This document shows, one piece after another, positions 49,401 through 52,644 of a stretch of 55,000 bases of DNA. Within the stretch, counting starts at the first letter, position 1. Each line of letters starts with the position of its first letter. The position numbers and the translations under genes were made by a program. The DNA is from Symbiodinium natans (lineage: Eukaryota > Sar > Dinophyceae > Suessiales > Symbiodiniaceae). The notes under the pieces were generated by a model. That model was given only the letters and a program-made list of their open reading frames with translations, was not told the DNA's origin and did not search any database. Location: contig CAJNDS010002670.1 of assembly GCA_905221605.1 (NCBI GenBank), positions 1-55,000 on the forward strand, read 5' to 3'.

Positions 49401-51102
49401 GTCAGATTGGCCGAAATCGCCCGAACATTGGGGGGCAGTTTGGCCGAAATCGCCCTTATATATAGATATATGATAGAGAGGGTTTAGGGTTTAGGGGTTT
49501 AGGGTTCAGGGTTTGGGGTTTAGGGTTTCGGGTTCAGGGTTTTTTTAGGGTAGGGTTTCAGGAGGGTTTAGCCCACCCCACCCCCCACCCCCCCCCCCCC
49601 CCCCCCCCCACCCCCCCCCCCCCCCACCCCCCCCCCCCCCCCCCCACCCCCCCCCCCCCCCAACATAAACCGCAAAAACAAATCACCCAACCCCAACCAA
49701 ACTGGTTCTCCTGCGGGGTCGGCGGCTCGGGAGGCCGGGTTCCGGCCCCCGCGCCGCCCGTGTCCAGGGCGAGCCCGCGTCGCACTAAAGCGCTAGCTTT
49801 AAGGGGCGAGCGCCCGAGCCGCCGACCCCCCAAAATTGCTTCAAATTCGCGCGGGGCCCTTCGGGAGCCTCCAAAACGGCATCCAAGGGGACGCAACACG
49901 CGGTGGTGCGAAAAGCACGAAAACCTCGTAAAACCATGGGTTTTTTACGAAAAACCGAGGCCACAAAACACCCGCAGCACCCCATTAAACCCTCACGGCG
50001 CGCATCATCGGCCCTAGCTTTTCACATGGGGCGCGCGCCAGGCCGAAACCACGTTTTTTTCAAGGTTTGGGGGGGTACCGGAAGCCCAAAACCAGGCGAG
50101 CCATGAGCATCAGCAGCCCTGGCCCGCGGGCCCAAGGCAATAAAAAACGCTGAAAAACGCTGAAATCACCGTAAATACCGTGTTTTTATGAGGTTTTTCA
50201 CGCTTGACCCCCCCCCTGTGCGCCTCGAAACCCACGTCCGGGGGGGGGTCTGTGATGCTGCTGATGCGCGGGGTCCGGGCGCATCATCGAGCCATCGCTT
50301 CTCTTGGGCTTCGTGGGGGGGTCCGGGCCCACGGCCCAGAGACCCAGCTGATGCTCATGATGCTCGGTTTGGGGGGGTGTTCCAACAGCAGAAAACCTCG
50401 TAAATACCGAGTGTTTTTGGGTCCACCGCCCCTAAAATCGCTCATTTTAAAACGCGCTCGAACGGCTTCGTGCCTACAAAACACCCGAACAGCAGGAGGA
50501 CCCCGAATGCCCTTAAGGGCATTCGGGGTCTTGCTTTTGGGTTTCGTGGGCACGCAAGCGTTCAAGCACATACAATCGGCGTGTTAAGGGGGTTTTGGAT
50601 GGCCTGGGGAGGCCGCTGATGCTCATGATGCTCCCTTTCCTGGGTCCCAAAAGGCTTCCCAAGCCCAAAACACGTGTTTACAGCGTTTTCTGAAGGTTTT
50701 TCGAAGGCAAAACGCATGCATAGAATGCTTTTAAGGCCCCCAAAACCAACCCACTGATGCTCCTGATGCGGGTGCGCGCGCGCGCGCGCGCGCGGGGGGG
50801 GGGGGGGAGGGAGGGGGGGCGAAGGCAGGAGAAAGAGAGACAGAGAGAAGGAGAGGACAAAGACACGGGAAAAGACAGTGCCAAGGTTCAAGGTTTCGTG
50901 CTTTGGGGGGCGGGGCCGGCCCGTGCCGCTAGGCCTGAAATTAGTTTAGGGGGGTTTTAGGGTTAGGGTTAGGGTTTTAGGGTTAGGGTTTAGGTTTTAG
51001 GGTTTTAGGGTTTAGAGGGTTAGGGGCCTGTGCGGCGTCCGAGCTCGCGCTGCATCTGCGACTGCAAGACGAGGTCGTCCCGACTCGCAGATGTGAAGGA
51101 AC
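22403..51102 (-). CDS. abfD: 4-hydroxybutyryl-CoA dehydratase (vinylacetyl-CoA isomerase), 27 exons, 5' end missing
   Basis: The family dehydrates 4-hydroxybutyryl-CoA to crotonyl-CoA by a ketyl-radical route using FAD and a [4Fe-4S] cluster. I joined 27 minus-strand exons (1268 nt, 421 residues plus TGA): 51102-51028, 39618-39578, 39074-39040, 38848-38818, 37521-37458, 37230-37199, 36532-36456, 35983-35917, 35762-35723, 35274-35221, 34339-34302, 33802-33762, 33499-33478, 33026-32978, 32549-32494, 31726-31685, 31347-31316, 31027-30985, 30639-30594, 27782-27733, 27476-27403, 27031-26989, 26570-26504, 23860-23828, 23736-23696, 23087-23047, 22436-22403. Every join keeps phase. Counting from exon 1, cluster cysteines 27 and 31 (CFQRC) and His220 match clostridial Cys99, Cys103 and His292 with the same 189-residue gap from the second Cys to His. 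Gln29, Thr119, Glu185, Tyr224, Lys227 and Glu385 match the known active-site residues. Length predicts about 72 missing N-terminal residues. Cellular location and role in this cell are unknown. Family numbering is from memory. Confidence 0.93.
23047..23087 (-). CDS. abfD: abfD exon 26
   Basis: VLIQRLFDLENKK then AG and a GC donor. Follows QAQR of exon 25, as in family members (QAQR-IMI...). Confidence 0.88.
23696..23736 (-). CDS. abfD: abfD exon 25, ESLHGAGSPQAQR signature
   Basis: The most recognisable C-terminal motif of the family; carries the glutamate equivalent to Glu455. The acceptor is CCCTAAACCCCAG, so a telomere-repeat unit itself supplies the 3' splice site. Confidence 0.93.
23828..23860 (-). 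CDS. abfD: abfD exon 24 (short linker)
   Basis: 33 nt between CACCTCAG and GTGAGC, translating AARKARESVPA. Sequence not conserved, about three residues longer than in the clostridial enzyme. Identified by exact phase on both sides. Confidence 0.7.
25385..25580. repeat. CCACGGGACCAC minisatellite
   Basis: Degenerate tandem units of about 12 bp. Open in several frames on both strands, which explains the 202-codon minus-strand ORF here; I do not treat that ORF as a gene. Confidence 0.8.
26206..26488. repeat. TGTAGGG block followed by long TTTAGGG array
   Basis: Six consecutive TGTAGGG variant units (about 26211-26257), then about 32 nearly perfect TTTAGGG units, ending beside abfD exon 23. 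One of the longest arrays in the window, and intronic by the gene model. Confidence 0.95.
26504..26570 (-). CDS. abfD: abfD exon 23
   Basis: GKKGVTVENRRRILRLIENM then TM and one nucleotide before a GC donor. Corresponds to the family segment ending LRFLENICLG. Confidence 0.9.
26989..27031 (-). CDS. abfD: abfD exon 22
   Basis: GNDVAGPLLEKYLK. Boundaries are less certain than elsewhere: the chosen acceptor is AAAG|A (AGAG|G two bases on is possible), and GC or GT donors lie slightly further downstream. Confidence 0.75.
27403..27476 (-). CDS. abfD: abfD exon 21
   Basis: DLAGGLIVTLPADKEFRCSD and SSLK, matching the family's AEDIAGGLMVTMPSEADF. Acceptor TGGCAG followed by GAC. The GC donor after AAG AC is the best of several. 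Confidence 0.9.
27733..27782 (-). CDS. abfD: abfD exon 20
   Basis: KHNVTKLPYEISRLAQ, matching KQNVTRFPYEIVRLAED. Ends with a GA donor (CAG|GACGCC); no GT or GC alternative keeps frame. Confidence 0.92.
28870..29640. repeat. degenerate tandem repeat, about 80-150 bp spacing
   Basis: At least eight copies of a unit containing AATTCAGGTTTTGCGC, GGGGACGTCTTCGGCCGGA and GGGCCTTCTCATTGTTTCTA, with variable spacers, inside abfD intron 19. The 138- and 131-codon plus-strand ORFs here are read through these repeats and not called as genes. Confidence 0.85.
29740..29885. repeat. GGGCCTCCCA minisatellite
   Basis: Tandem 10-11 bp units of GGGCCTCCCAG; explains the proline/glycine-rich ORFs on both strands. 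Confidence 0.85.
30213..30365. repeat. stepwise variant array TTTAGGG, TTCAGGG, CTTAGGG
   Basis: Three pure blocks in succession: about seven TTTAGGG, seven TTCAGGG and nine CTTAGGG units. A clear record of serial local expansion of mutant heptamers. Confidence 0.95.
30594..30639 (-). CDS. abfD: abfD exon 19
   Basis: ATPSGNFLPDVMPLI then C before a GT donor (GTGAAG). Corresponds to the EAGNYQIDLLLAN region. A later GT donor after GAA would also keep frame. Confidence 0.82.
30985..31027 (-). CDS. abfD: abfD exon 18
   Basis: NIAGTAMASSYGGK between GCGCAAG|G and a GC donor. Matches the CCGIACSSEGY region in length. Confidence 0.85.
31316..31347 (-). CDS. abfD: abfD exon 17
   Basis: DKLVEIAYLN plus GA before a GC donor. 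Matches RDKLIEMTHLNE. Confidence 0.9.
31685..31726 (-). CDS. abfD: abfD exon 16
   Basis: VADYNGVAKASHIK, phase 0 at both ends, GC donor. Matches AAEYNGAEKASHV. Confidence 0.93.
32494..32549 (-). CDS. abfD: abfD exon 15, cluster cysteine exon
   Basis: SYVCKAGLGDVMLGAAAT. Supplies the tyrosine, cysteine and lysine equivalent to Tyr296, Cys299 and Lys300. Confidence 0.93.
32978..33026 (-). CDS. abfD: abfD exon 14, cluster histidine exon
   Basis: VDFTQRLVERFTAYHR plus C. The histidine is the unusual cluster ligand (His292 equivalent). Joined to exon 15 it gives YHRRSYVCK. Confidence 0.93.
33063..33255. repeat. TTTAGGG array in abfD intron 13
   Basis: Long run of TTTAGGG with a TTTGGGG block at its left end, a few nucleotides from exon 14. 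Confidence 0.95.
33478..33499 (-). CDS. abfD: abfD exon 13 (22-nt microexon)
   Basis: YVFMDGE with a leading G that completes GA|G from exon 12. Acceptor CCTCAG, GC donor. The smallest exon in the model. Confidence 0.85.
33762..33802 (-). CDS. abfD: abfD exon 12
   Basis: ETMTIFEDVYVPP plus GA before a GT donor. Matches EALVVFDNVFIPN; its first residue is the Glu257 equivalent. Confidence 0.92.
34302..34339 (-). CDS. abfD: abfD exon 11
   Basis: DIDQGNAKFGGQ, GC donor. Matches ADIDLGNKQFGGQ. Confidence 0.95.
35040..35193. repeat. TTTAGGG array abutting abfD exon 10
   Basis: Nearly perfect heptamers, ending about 30 bp from exon 10 within intron 10. Confidence 0.95.
35221..35274 (-). CDS. abfD: abfD exon 10
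   Basis: ITYIYGRQSCDLRAMEP. Matches the signature MIYGRQSCDTRKMEE. Confidence 0.95.
35723..35762 (-). CDS. abfD: abfD exon 9
   Basis: DYAVSCAVPVDAP plus G, GC donor. Matches DYAVSFACPTDA. Confidence 0.93.
35917..35983 (-). CDS. abfD: abfD exon 8
   Basis: TGNLNSHWMILMPGSKMEVA then DK before a GA donor (AAG|GAAAGG). Carries the Thr190 equivalent. Confidence 0.92.
36456..36532 (-). CDS. abfD: abfD exon 7
   Basis: DPDLFVRVAERKPNGGIVLR then GCKAH plus CA. Matches DPDLYLRVVERREDGVVVRGAKAHQ. Longest exon of the model (77 nt). Confidence 0.95.
36963..37118. repeat. TTTAGGG array in abfD intron 6
   Basis: About 20 heptamers with TTCAGGG variants at the left end. Confidence 0.95.
37199..37230 (-). 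CDS. abfD: abfD exon 6
   Basis: DRSLNPSQQE, bridging exon 5 (TDVK) and exon 7 (DPDLF) as in TDPKGDRSLSPSKQADPDL. Confidence 0.92.
37458..37521 (-). CDS. abfD: abfD exon 5
   Basis: DFMKLAQSKNWVLGGAMTDV then K plus G, GC donor. The acceptor AG lies directly at the end of a palindromic element (37524-37658). Confidence 0.93.
37524..37658. repeat. palindromic element abutting a splice acceptor
   Basis: Arms GTTGATTCGGGGATCCGAAG and CTTCGGATCCCTATCAAC enclose further mirrored sequence (GTTTGCTTAAGAACCCCC against GGTTCTGAAGCAAA). On the minus strand the last arm base is followed directly by AG and exon 5. Confidence 0.8.
37970..38069. repeat. MITE-like palindrome family 1, copy C
   Basis: Ends TTGGGATGCTCC and GGGGAACGTCCCAA, inner arms CTAACAGTCCTTAACAG and CATTCAGGACTGTTAG. 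Confidence 0.8.
38130..38365. repeat. minisatellite of about 30 bp
   Basis: Units of GTTGGGCACTCCAGGGAG followed by (A/T)CTCTGGG, eight or so copies; open in three plus-strand frames, hence the overlapping ORFs there. Confidence 0.85.
38495..38590. repeat. CA / TA microsatellite
   Basis: CACACA run followed by two TA runs with CACATA interruptions, inside abfD intron 4. Confidence 0.9.
38818..38848 (-). CDS. abfD: abfD exon 4
   Basis: FGTNYHKRFQ with a leading G. Acceptor CTAAACCCCAG from a repeat unit. Matches YGTNYHKNF. Confidence 0.92.
39040..39074 (-). CDS. abfD: abfD exon 3
   Basis: AMWSTTYDIDQ plus CG, GC donor. Matches AVFSTTYEIDQ. Confidence 0.94.
39578..39618 (-). CDS. abfD: abfD exon 2, CFQRC cluster motif
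   Basis: TCFQRCVGQDASN. Both cysteines of the C-x3-C cluster motif and the active-site glutamine are present. Followed by a GT donor (GTGGCC). Confidence 0.96.
39696..39700. repeat. target site duplication TAGGG (left)
   Basis: TAGGG directly before the 5' LTR, repeated at 48530-48534 directly after the 3' LTR. Confidence 0.8.
39776..39786 (+). promoter_or_regulatory. spliced-leader-like sequence in the LTR
   Basis: TTTGGCTCAAG equals the last 11 nucleotides of the conserved dinoflagellate spliced leader (known from memory), preceded by CCGGAAATCTTG, a weak match to the leader's 5' half. It is followed at once by ATGGCC, opening a 115-codon frame that runs out of the LTR to 40131. The same sequence is at 48318-48328 in the 3' LTR. 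Confidence 0.5.
39928..39936 (+). promoter_or_regulatory. TATA-like box in the LTR
   Basis: CTATATAGG, 52 bp before the LTR end, where a U3 promoter could sit. Dinoflagellate host promoters are not known for TATA boxes, so the element may bring its own signal. Confidence 0.35.
39988..39999 (+). other. primer-binding site, half-tRNA initiator Met type
   Basis: GGTTATGAGCCC immediately after the 5' LTR is the exact complement of GGGCTCATAACC, the anticodon stem-loop of fungal-type initiator tRNA-Met (from memory). Ty5, Drosophila copia and relatives prime from this internal tRNA site instead of the 3' CCA end. Confidence 0.75.
40055..43012 (+). CDS. element ORF1: WW - S1 - MLLE - CCCH RNA-binding protein (985 aa)
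   Basis: Starts 55 nt after the primer-binding site, where gag would normally begin. Domains by eye: WW domain at residues 224-250 (WEWHFHEDGRQYYYC...KWTLP); a long acidic, low-complexity middle; S1-type OB fold at about 650-718 (GDEISGLVRCINGYGAFLDH, then GDTVNGTVKRVEDDG); an MLLE/PABC domain at about 787-849 (GKITGMLLGRPMEYLQECVA, compare the KITGMLLE core of poly(A)-binding protein); and a C-x7-C-x5-C-x3-H zinc finger at about 960-979. These domains bind mRNA, proline-rich partners and PAM2 peptides, suggesting a protein of mRNP particles or a capsid that packages mRNA. Ends at TAG, after which the same frame stays open. Codon use is less GC-rich than the host exons. Confidence 0.85.
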   Translation: MPSPKRWLQPSSDGGQNGGAGNGAAESLGERAVLEEVMPGTEEHLEEALVAEDPNVGMNPNVDMVSNAEAEGRAVSVSPKPGEKRNWDATGGIDREMEVTVLRVLQKHGYQPSTSTSGRMVDQGSQTDLIGEVLQAARRPLNKIKGDPSASSLGGGSGYEQKGADSFEAAPTAEYAMGEEEILQMEAERLRQLSEEEDEMRQVSERDGFRKDEHLIKACDGTTWEWHFHEDGRQYYYCLDTQESKWTLPVVGEKMKSDEVVGSPSGNELEMEAALGSSSSTPTPESTRAFQGSVNSVGEKDFSSTIRDSGPRAGGDAPTSGSPDEEGISGNRADIAEAQHLDREEMEALSEGVAAVESVGPEGKMPNVEIGTVSAAEERVVDVVPVVQEGGPGDSEDGGKKLCVTTEEVSSFGAKNPAIQGEKEASGIAGDTEDLKDEAWSANDARVNAPDSTWSAKEARVEVHMVSRSTGDCNNGAQVSAAADDGGSQVDALVQPEVSREERNGKGYTGADEAAVVNDGGNSPLETMEPKEPAVEENVPAVDEQLNRPAVEENLPAAEGVTKDSNDGSTPMKGEVLPSGSSPEVDTERTAADEAKPLAEKKEGPEPLEHKMDDLVGLVQEPDEQCDPKVETKDVPGADDTEMVSEESPGEHCYQEGDEISGLVRCINGYGAFLDHGDVNVLIPAEGNNAHQFKFGDTVNGTVKRVEDDGTIILDTFLVLEEDEEDSSSTLRKWKSSGWSTWWTDSWYEGQWYQDSNSQWDWKREEEQSDERVADQKLSSEEQEERQLYGEKIYKALLEDGNEDKAYVGKITGMLLGRPMEYLQECVADQSFLNAEARRAYGILQSDGWEPDGTESTGLGKTSTFPRKQYHNAHFELACRKRRFTRPVVGEAVATVLSQGEDELWNALWLDTKRLLQELDGAVESMSKRENKPREAYMDPDQYRKAHMTPKAVSPGYSKLCKFFNRGRCRNGDGCSYEHRRYGEG
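43013..43867 (+). CDS. in-frame continuation of ORF1 after TAG: two CCCH fingers
   Basis: The reading frame of ORF1 continues past the TAG at 43010-43012 without another stop to TGA at 43865. First internal ATG at 43103 gives 254 residues. Fingers: CLYYNQGGCRYGTTCRYLH (C-x7-C-x5-C-x3-H) and CFDYYFRGHCRKGLNSCRYS followed by H (C-x8-C-x6-C-x3-H). Either the TAG is read through or suppressed, or it is a nonsense mutation in this copy. Confidence 0.75.
   Translation, partial: PGGGSTEPKNSQEAGDEDGNIGDPPTEEGTVDEVQQEREDLAFRAKYNFGKGASKGEPTSGEPKGRLCLYYNQGGCRYGTTCRYLHNEDIALEGTWEPGKSWDNASRKALRDAGFHHCCFDYYFRGHCRKGLNSCRYSHDEMSEERLAHLKHLVHVANEVRFEKERGWEISDRSTFQPPASGGAESSSSSAPKALQMTNVSQKEGEKGILDEAEDDEQKNSVAESTGTRLQNPEEPIENWMARNEHLWVYTPHVSEVMITLGVTNVSDLQEFMWKIWLIKGSTK
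43831..44031 (+). CDS. overlapping frame with possible SAM-like helix continuation
   Basis: In the -1 frame, EDLVDKGINKVTACKILQLV continues the helical segment LGVTNVSDLQEF of the preceding frame better than that frame's own end, so a frame change near 43830 is likely. An apparent TG duplication (ATGTGGAA) could be the mutation. No classical slippery heptamer is visible. Confidence 0.45.
   Translation: MEDLVDKGINKVTACKILQLVGGVRYRPGGPEKAVPSDASVRVQQSSGSKEAGREAVRTLTQLPLS
44051..44758 (+). CDS. element ORF: basic then acidic protein (235 aa), unknown
   Basis: ATG in a different frame, 19 nt after the previous stop. N-terminal third rich in Arg/Lys/Ser (PTKKYRSRSNPVKRGRPLLD), possibly a nuclear or nucleic-acid-binding segment, then an acidic stretch (WADVVDDDDQAEALVSY). 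No conserved domain recognised. Its last 56 nt overlap the next frame. Confidence 0.6.
   Translation: MPRGSYRELFDKVRYRDAWTLAQRSPLCVQKLQLVGVGMPPVNPPTKKYRSRSNPVKRGRPLLDKKQVRQVPRSRSQRRVQPAEVVEKPKPLELKPRGGLSYRFSRAWADVVDDDDQAEALVSYAASSSDSSEEETTAAQRMREIFLQERDSQRTAIRGNVPMGGSSGPNDGQKKSVHLGEGRDKASRGETRQEVTSQVFSLPQPSRRTEQSQKRARDGQGWLSYSWFAGGGLHG
44703..46073 (+). CDS. element ORF: 456-aa protein of unknown fold
   Basis: Overlaps the previous ORF in the +1 frame (a possible frameshift or reinitiation site) and ends at TGA 46071-46073. Acidic N-terminal half; the middle (MEVHVELMARVAKLVAPFLT and LMEFLQAATCADQLEVLWKR) is helical and could be a capsid-like domain, but I recognise no family. An overlapping frame at 45757-46230 is also open, suggesting another frame shift near 45,950. 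Confidence 0.6.
   Translation: MARDGSVIVGSLAVGSTDEVLPGQGVAGQVNVSESAQVLPGQEVAGQETALEGAVQISGEETDQNEGEGGSNELRGDGAKTLDVCSVKKDPQQLLVKGLLTRIYWKVAVGKLPVGQRDCQKGSNKMDRNLVSSMSSEGASEQDLNLALEDDADQSMDDGAMVVMVYDPGTLIQSPTTDWVMRRGLTDRTIWPAIATEARRICAEMVQVDELNAQLGTGTLLFQRRDQGHYGDLHHSFHVNPCLPVVGNYPLSVMGALLSPGLEGEFRNTDKFGTAMEAIAYDWSRSPGMEVHVELMARVAKLVAPFLTLGGQGSVVNLEFLWQRGKAQLMEFLQAATCADQLEVLWKRMDDDVDEEVDPSTAVLEVLGPEDAVLDQGNNESLIPIEDAGGETIGDTGKDGKAPEVSPEEETSSGSSRLAGTRIFLWSVYSRVASNFSTQDRTTGKIFDSTKGYPGE
46074..46304 (+). pseudogene. in-frame segment between TGA and TAA
   Basis: The frame of the 456-aa ORF is open between TGA (46071) and TAA (46284-46286), reading NLPWISEDYLDEVVSKKMER and ENVTASRILMALWKKG, and then continues into the last ORF. 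It looks like coding sequence interrupted by two nonsense codons. Confidence 0.5.
46305..47870 (+). CDS. element 3' ORF: triple CCCH zinc-finger protein
   Basis: Same frame as the preceding segment. First ATG at 46344; the open frame is 521 codons from 46305. Three fingers at about residues 108-187: CYWFSRGKDRCKFGEDCKFI followed by H (C-x9-C-x5-C-x3-H), CKYYVAGRPCFAGKECAFAH and CIQFAQSGKCRYGDRCVFEH (both C-x8-C-x5-C-x3-H). After a helical region comes a Lys-rich tail (KKVKRKRKAAA, KKKEKSQSPKKDE) fit for nuclear import or RNA binding. Ends 359 nt before the polypurine tract. Confidence 0.8.
   Translation: MCRLNASGCKVGAMKHPIKRVQKIGTRKAFMKMFNVFGSSQHGSGAGGKPIMKVVGPRPGFPAVLQASNTDSTLGEGSSSQVHGNVHVEQNRPMDRYEAERLEKRKKGFCYWFSRGKDRCKFGEDCKFIHSEDDVVLHSYWCKYYVAGRPCFAGKECAFAHDATGVRCIQFAQSGKCRYGDRCVFEHGDPLDEQRPRSPRTPPRDGPRRSSGAKGGEKEISPEQFDDGEEDFMVYDDDTKMTELLMEAISFLSNGKSDLARAEADPLFKLLKFNGDADQMDREWVSWTTGMLSVLELHEVVKSYDVSLAEVEEWVNDLRIWYERANLGEEKDSKRGKKRSLERESSKDIPAEKEVVETSETEVAVEEEVKKVKRKRKAAAIEDPYTLMVPKPKKMPAIIEKGGSSSNVVVSAGEKASKMRTKSNVGGKTKKKEKSQSPKKDEVVVVKGPEEKDRPSDVDAQASTTVNAELGQSCQAIEDAKREGLVSSIQRCVQDPVLTVSDLEYILLQLHLSIANNRKKK
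48230..48242 (+). other. polypurine tract
   Basis: AGGACAGGGGGAG, purine except for one C, directly before the 3' LTR: the expected plus-strand primer of an LTR retroelement. Confidence 0.8.
48243..48529 (+). repeat. 3' LTR (287 bp)
   Basis: Reads identical to 39701-39987 over its whole length. Ends CCCCCGTA, followed by the TSD TAGGG. Confidence 0.93.
48530..48534. repeat. target site duplication TAGGG (right)
   Basis: Removing the element and one TAGGG joins TTTAGGG to TTTAGGG without a register break, which supports the duplication even in repetitive DNA. Confidence 0.8.
48535..48632. repeat. TTTAGGG array right of the element
   Basis: Continuation of the target array, with three TTGAGGG variants near the insertion. 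Confidence 0.95.
48654..48760. repeat. MITE-like palindrome family 1, copy D
   Basis: Ends TTGGGATGTTCC and GGAACATCCCA with inner arms CTGAATCGGGATTATAGTA and GATAATCCCGACGAAGGAG. A C homopolymer sits in the loop. Confidence 0.8.
49165..49455. repeat. 32-bp tandem repeat arranged as a large hairpin
   Basis: Units like ACCCCAATGTTCGGGCGATT plus (T/C)CGGCCAATCTG run forward at 49165-49335 and inverted at 49345-49455. The halves can pair over more than 100 bp. Followed by a short TATATATAGATATATGATA. Confidence 0.85.
49590..49662. repeat. C homopolymer with A interruptions
   Basis: Several C runs separated by single A residues; probably assembled with uncertain length. Confidence 0.9.
49700..50900. 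other. GC-rich unique region with short dispersed motifs, no gene called
   Basis: Contains CTGATGCTCATGATGC or its complement at about 50105, 50355, 50618 and 50755, repeated CGTAAATACCG(T/A)G motifs at about 50170 and 50398, and a GC dinucleotide run at 50768-50792. Overlapping ORFs on both strands lack coding support. Part of abfD intron 1 in my model. Confidence 0.5.
51028..51102 (-). CDS. abfD: abfD exon 1 of those recovered (not the true first exon)
   Basis: SFTSASRDDLVLQSQMQREL then GRRT plus G. Matches the family's STDDLxxKVxMQRxLGQKT segment just before CFQRC. GC donor (ACAG|GCCCCT). It is separated from exon 2 by 11.4 kb that includes the LTR element. Confidence 0.9.
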
Positions 51103-52640
51103 CTGCGAGCTGGGCGTTTTAGAGAGAGCGGCGTTGGGGTTGGGGAGTTGAGGGTTTTCGGGTTTAGGGTTTCGGGTTTGGGGGTTTAGGGTTTAGGGTT
51201 TAGGGTTAGGGTCCCTGGAGGCACAAAAATCCGTACGCCCGCGGCAGCAGCACAGGCCCTCGCCATTTGTTTTTCTTGGTGGTTTTGGGTCTTTGGAGGT
51301 CATGGGCTTAGGACGCCCTTCGATCGACGGCTGGAAAGGAAATCACGAGAACATCGTGAACTGTGCATCGGAATATTGTCGCAGCACACTTTAGACGTGC
51401 AACGGGGGGAAAAGTCAGGCCTGCTGTGGCAGCTTCTGTGCCAGAAAACAAGGATTTCTTTGAAACCACGGTGACGGCGCCCCATAAAAACTCAGCGCCT
51501 ACAGGACCCGGAGTTTGTCTCGTCCAGTCACAATGAGCTCCTCACGTGTGCCTGCAATCCATGACAAAGGGCACCCATCGTTGTGACTGTGGATGCCGGC
51601 GGCGTCCATGGCTCAGAGCAGTACGACGAAGGGGCCGCGACGCAGAGGAGGAACCGAGAGTTTGACTCTGCCCGCTTGGTGACCTCGATGCGGCCCGAGA
51701 CACAGATCCGTTGGAACGCAAACTGCATCTCCAAGATTCCCCAAAGTTCAGCTCCTTTGGGTTTAGGGTTTTTAGGGGTTTTTTTTAGGGATTAGGCTGA
51801 TATGTTCAGGGACCATCGCGCAAAAAAAATGCTGTGTATCTATGGGTTACATAGGGCCAGCAGGAGTATCCCTAAGCCCTTGTCTCGAGCTGGTTGGGGA
51901 CCGATCCAAAAACCTGTACTTGAGTCCAGACCTGCTGAAGGAAAACGTCATCTCGGGATCCGCAAGAGAGACGCCAAAGGACGACCTGGGTTGGGCGTTT
52001 AAGCCACCTATAGGGTTTAGGAGTTTAGGTTTAGGGGTATTCGGTTAGGGTTAGGTTTAGGGCTTAGGGCTTAGGGTTTAGGGCCTTTAGGGCTTTAGGG
52101 GTTTAGGGCTTCAGGGTTTAAGGTTTGGGGTGATGGGCGTAGATTGCTGTGAAGGTTAGGTTTCGGAACACGCTCGCAAGCTTCGTGATTCGTGAGGGTG
52201 CGAAGAGCAGCTTTGGCCCGATTGTGGGGAGGGCCATCTAACACTTTCTCCCACCCCACGCCGTCCAAGGTGGCAAAGCACCCAAACCTATTACCGTTAG
52301 GCGTTTAGGCTTCTCCTAAACTCAGACAACAGTCCACTTCTAAAAACTTATTCAGTTTCATGACGGTTTGTGGGGTCCCGGGAGGAAAGTCCGAGAGTAA
52401 ATGGGGGGGGGGTCGGGGGAGGCAGTTTCAGGGAGGGTTGCAGGAGGTGCCAGCAAAGGTCTCCCCGGTTTGACCAGGCGGCGAGGGGTTCCGTGGCCTA
52501 GGGGCAACCCCCCCAAAGAAAGGCCAAGCACCAGTACGCAGACACGGAACAACGACGGAAAGCGGAGCTGGGGTCGGATGTGCCACGAGGTCAAAGGGCT
52601 TAAGCGCCGGCCCCCAAACGTAGGGGGGGCGGCCTAGGCC
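51103..52640. other. stretch expected to hold the abfD 5' exons
   Basis: Coding-like islands at 51230-51260, 51330-51500, 51583-51740 (open on plus, DAGGVHGSEQYDEGAATQ) and 51840-52000, none matching the family N-terminus. On the minus strand an ATG at 52237-52235 opens MALPTIGPKLLFAPSRITKL, basic and without acidic residues, like an organelle-targeting presequence. It is a candidate start exon only. Confidence 0.3.
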
Positions 52641-52644
52641 GGTT

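Noticed and set aside
22403-51102. 4-hydroxyphenylacetate 3-monooxygenase (HpaB) rather than AbfD
   Set aside because: HpaB shares the fold, but the CFQRC and His...Cys cluster ligands plus the Tyr/Lys/Glu active-site set point to 4-hydroxybutyryl-CoA dehydratase.
22403-51102. Bacterial contamination as the source of the abfD-like gene
   Set aside because: 27 exons with phase-preserving GC-AG introns cannot be bacterial.
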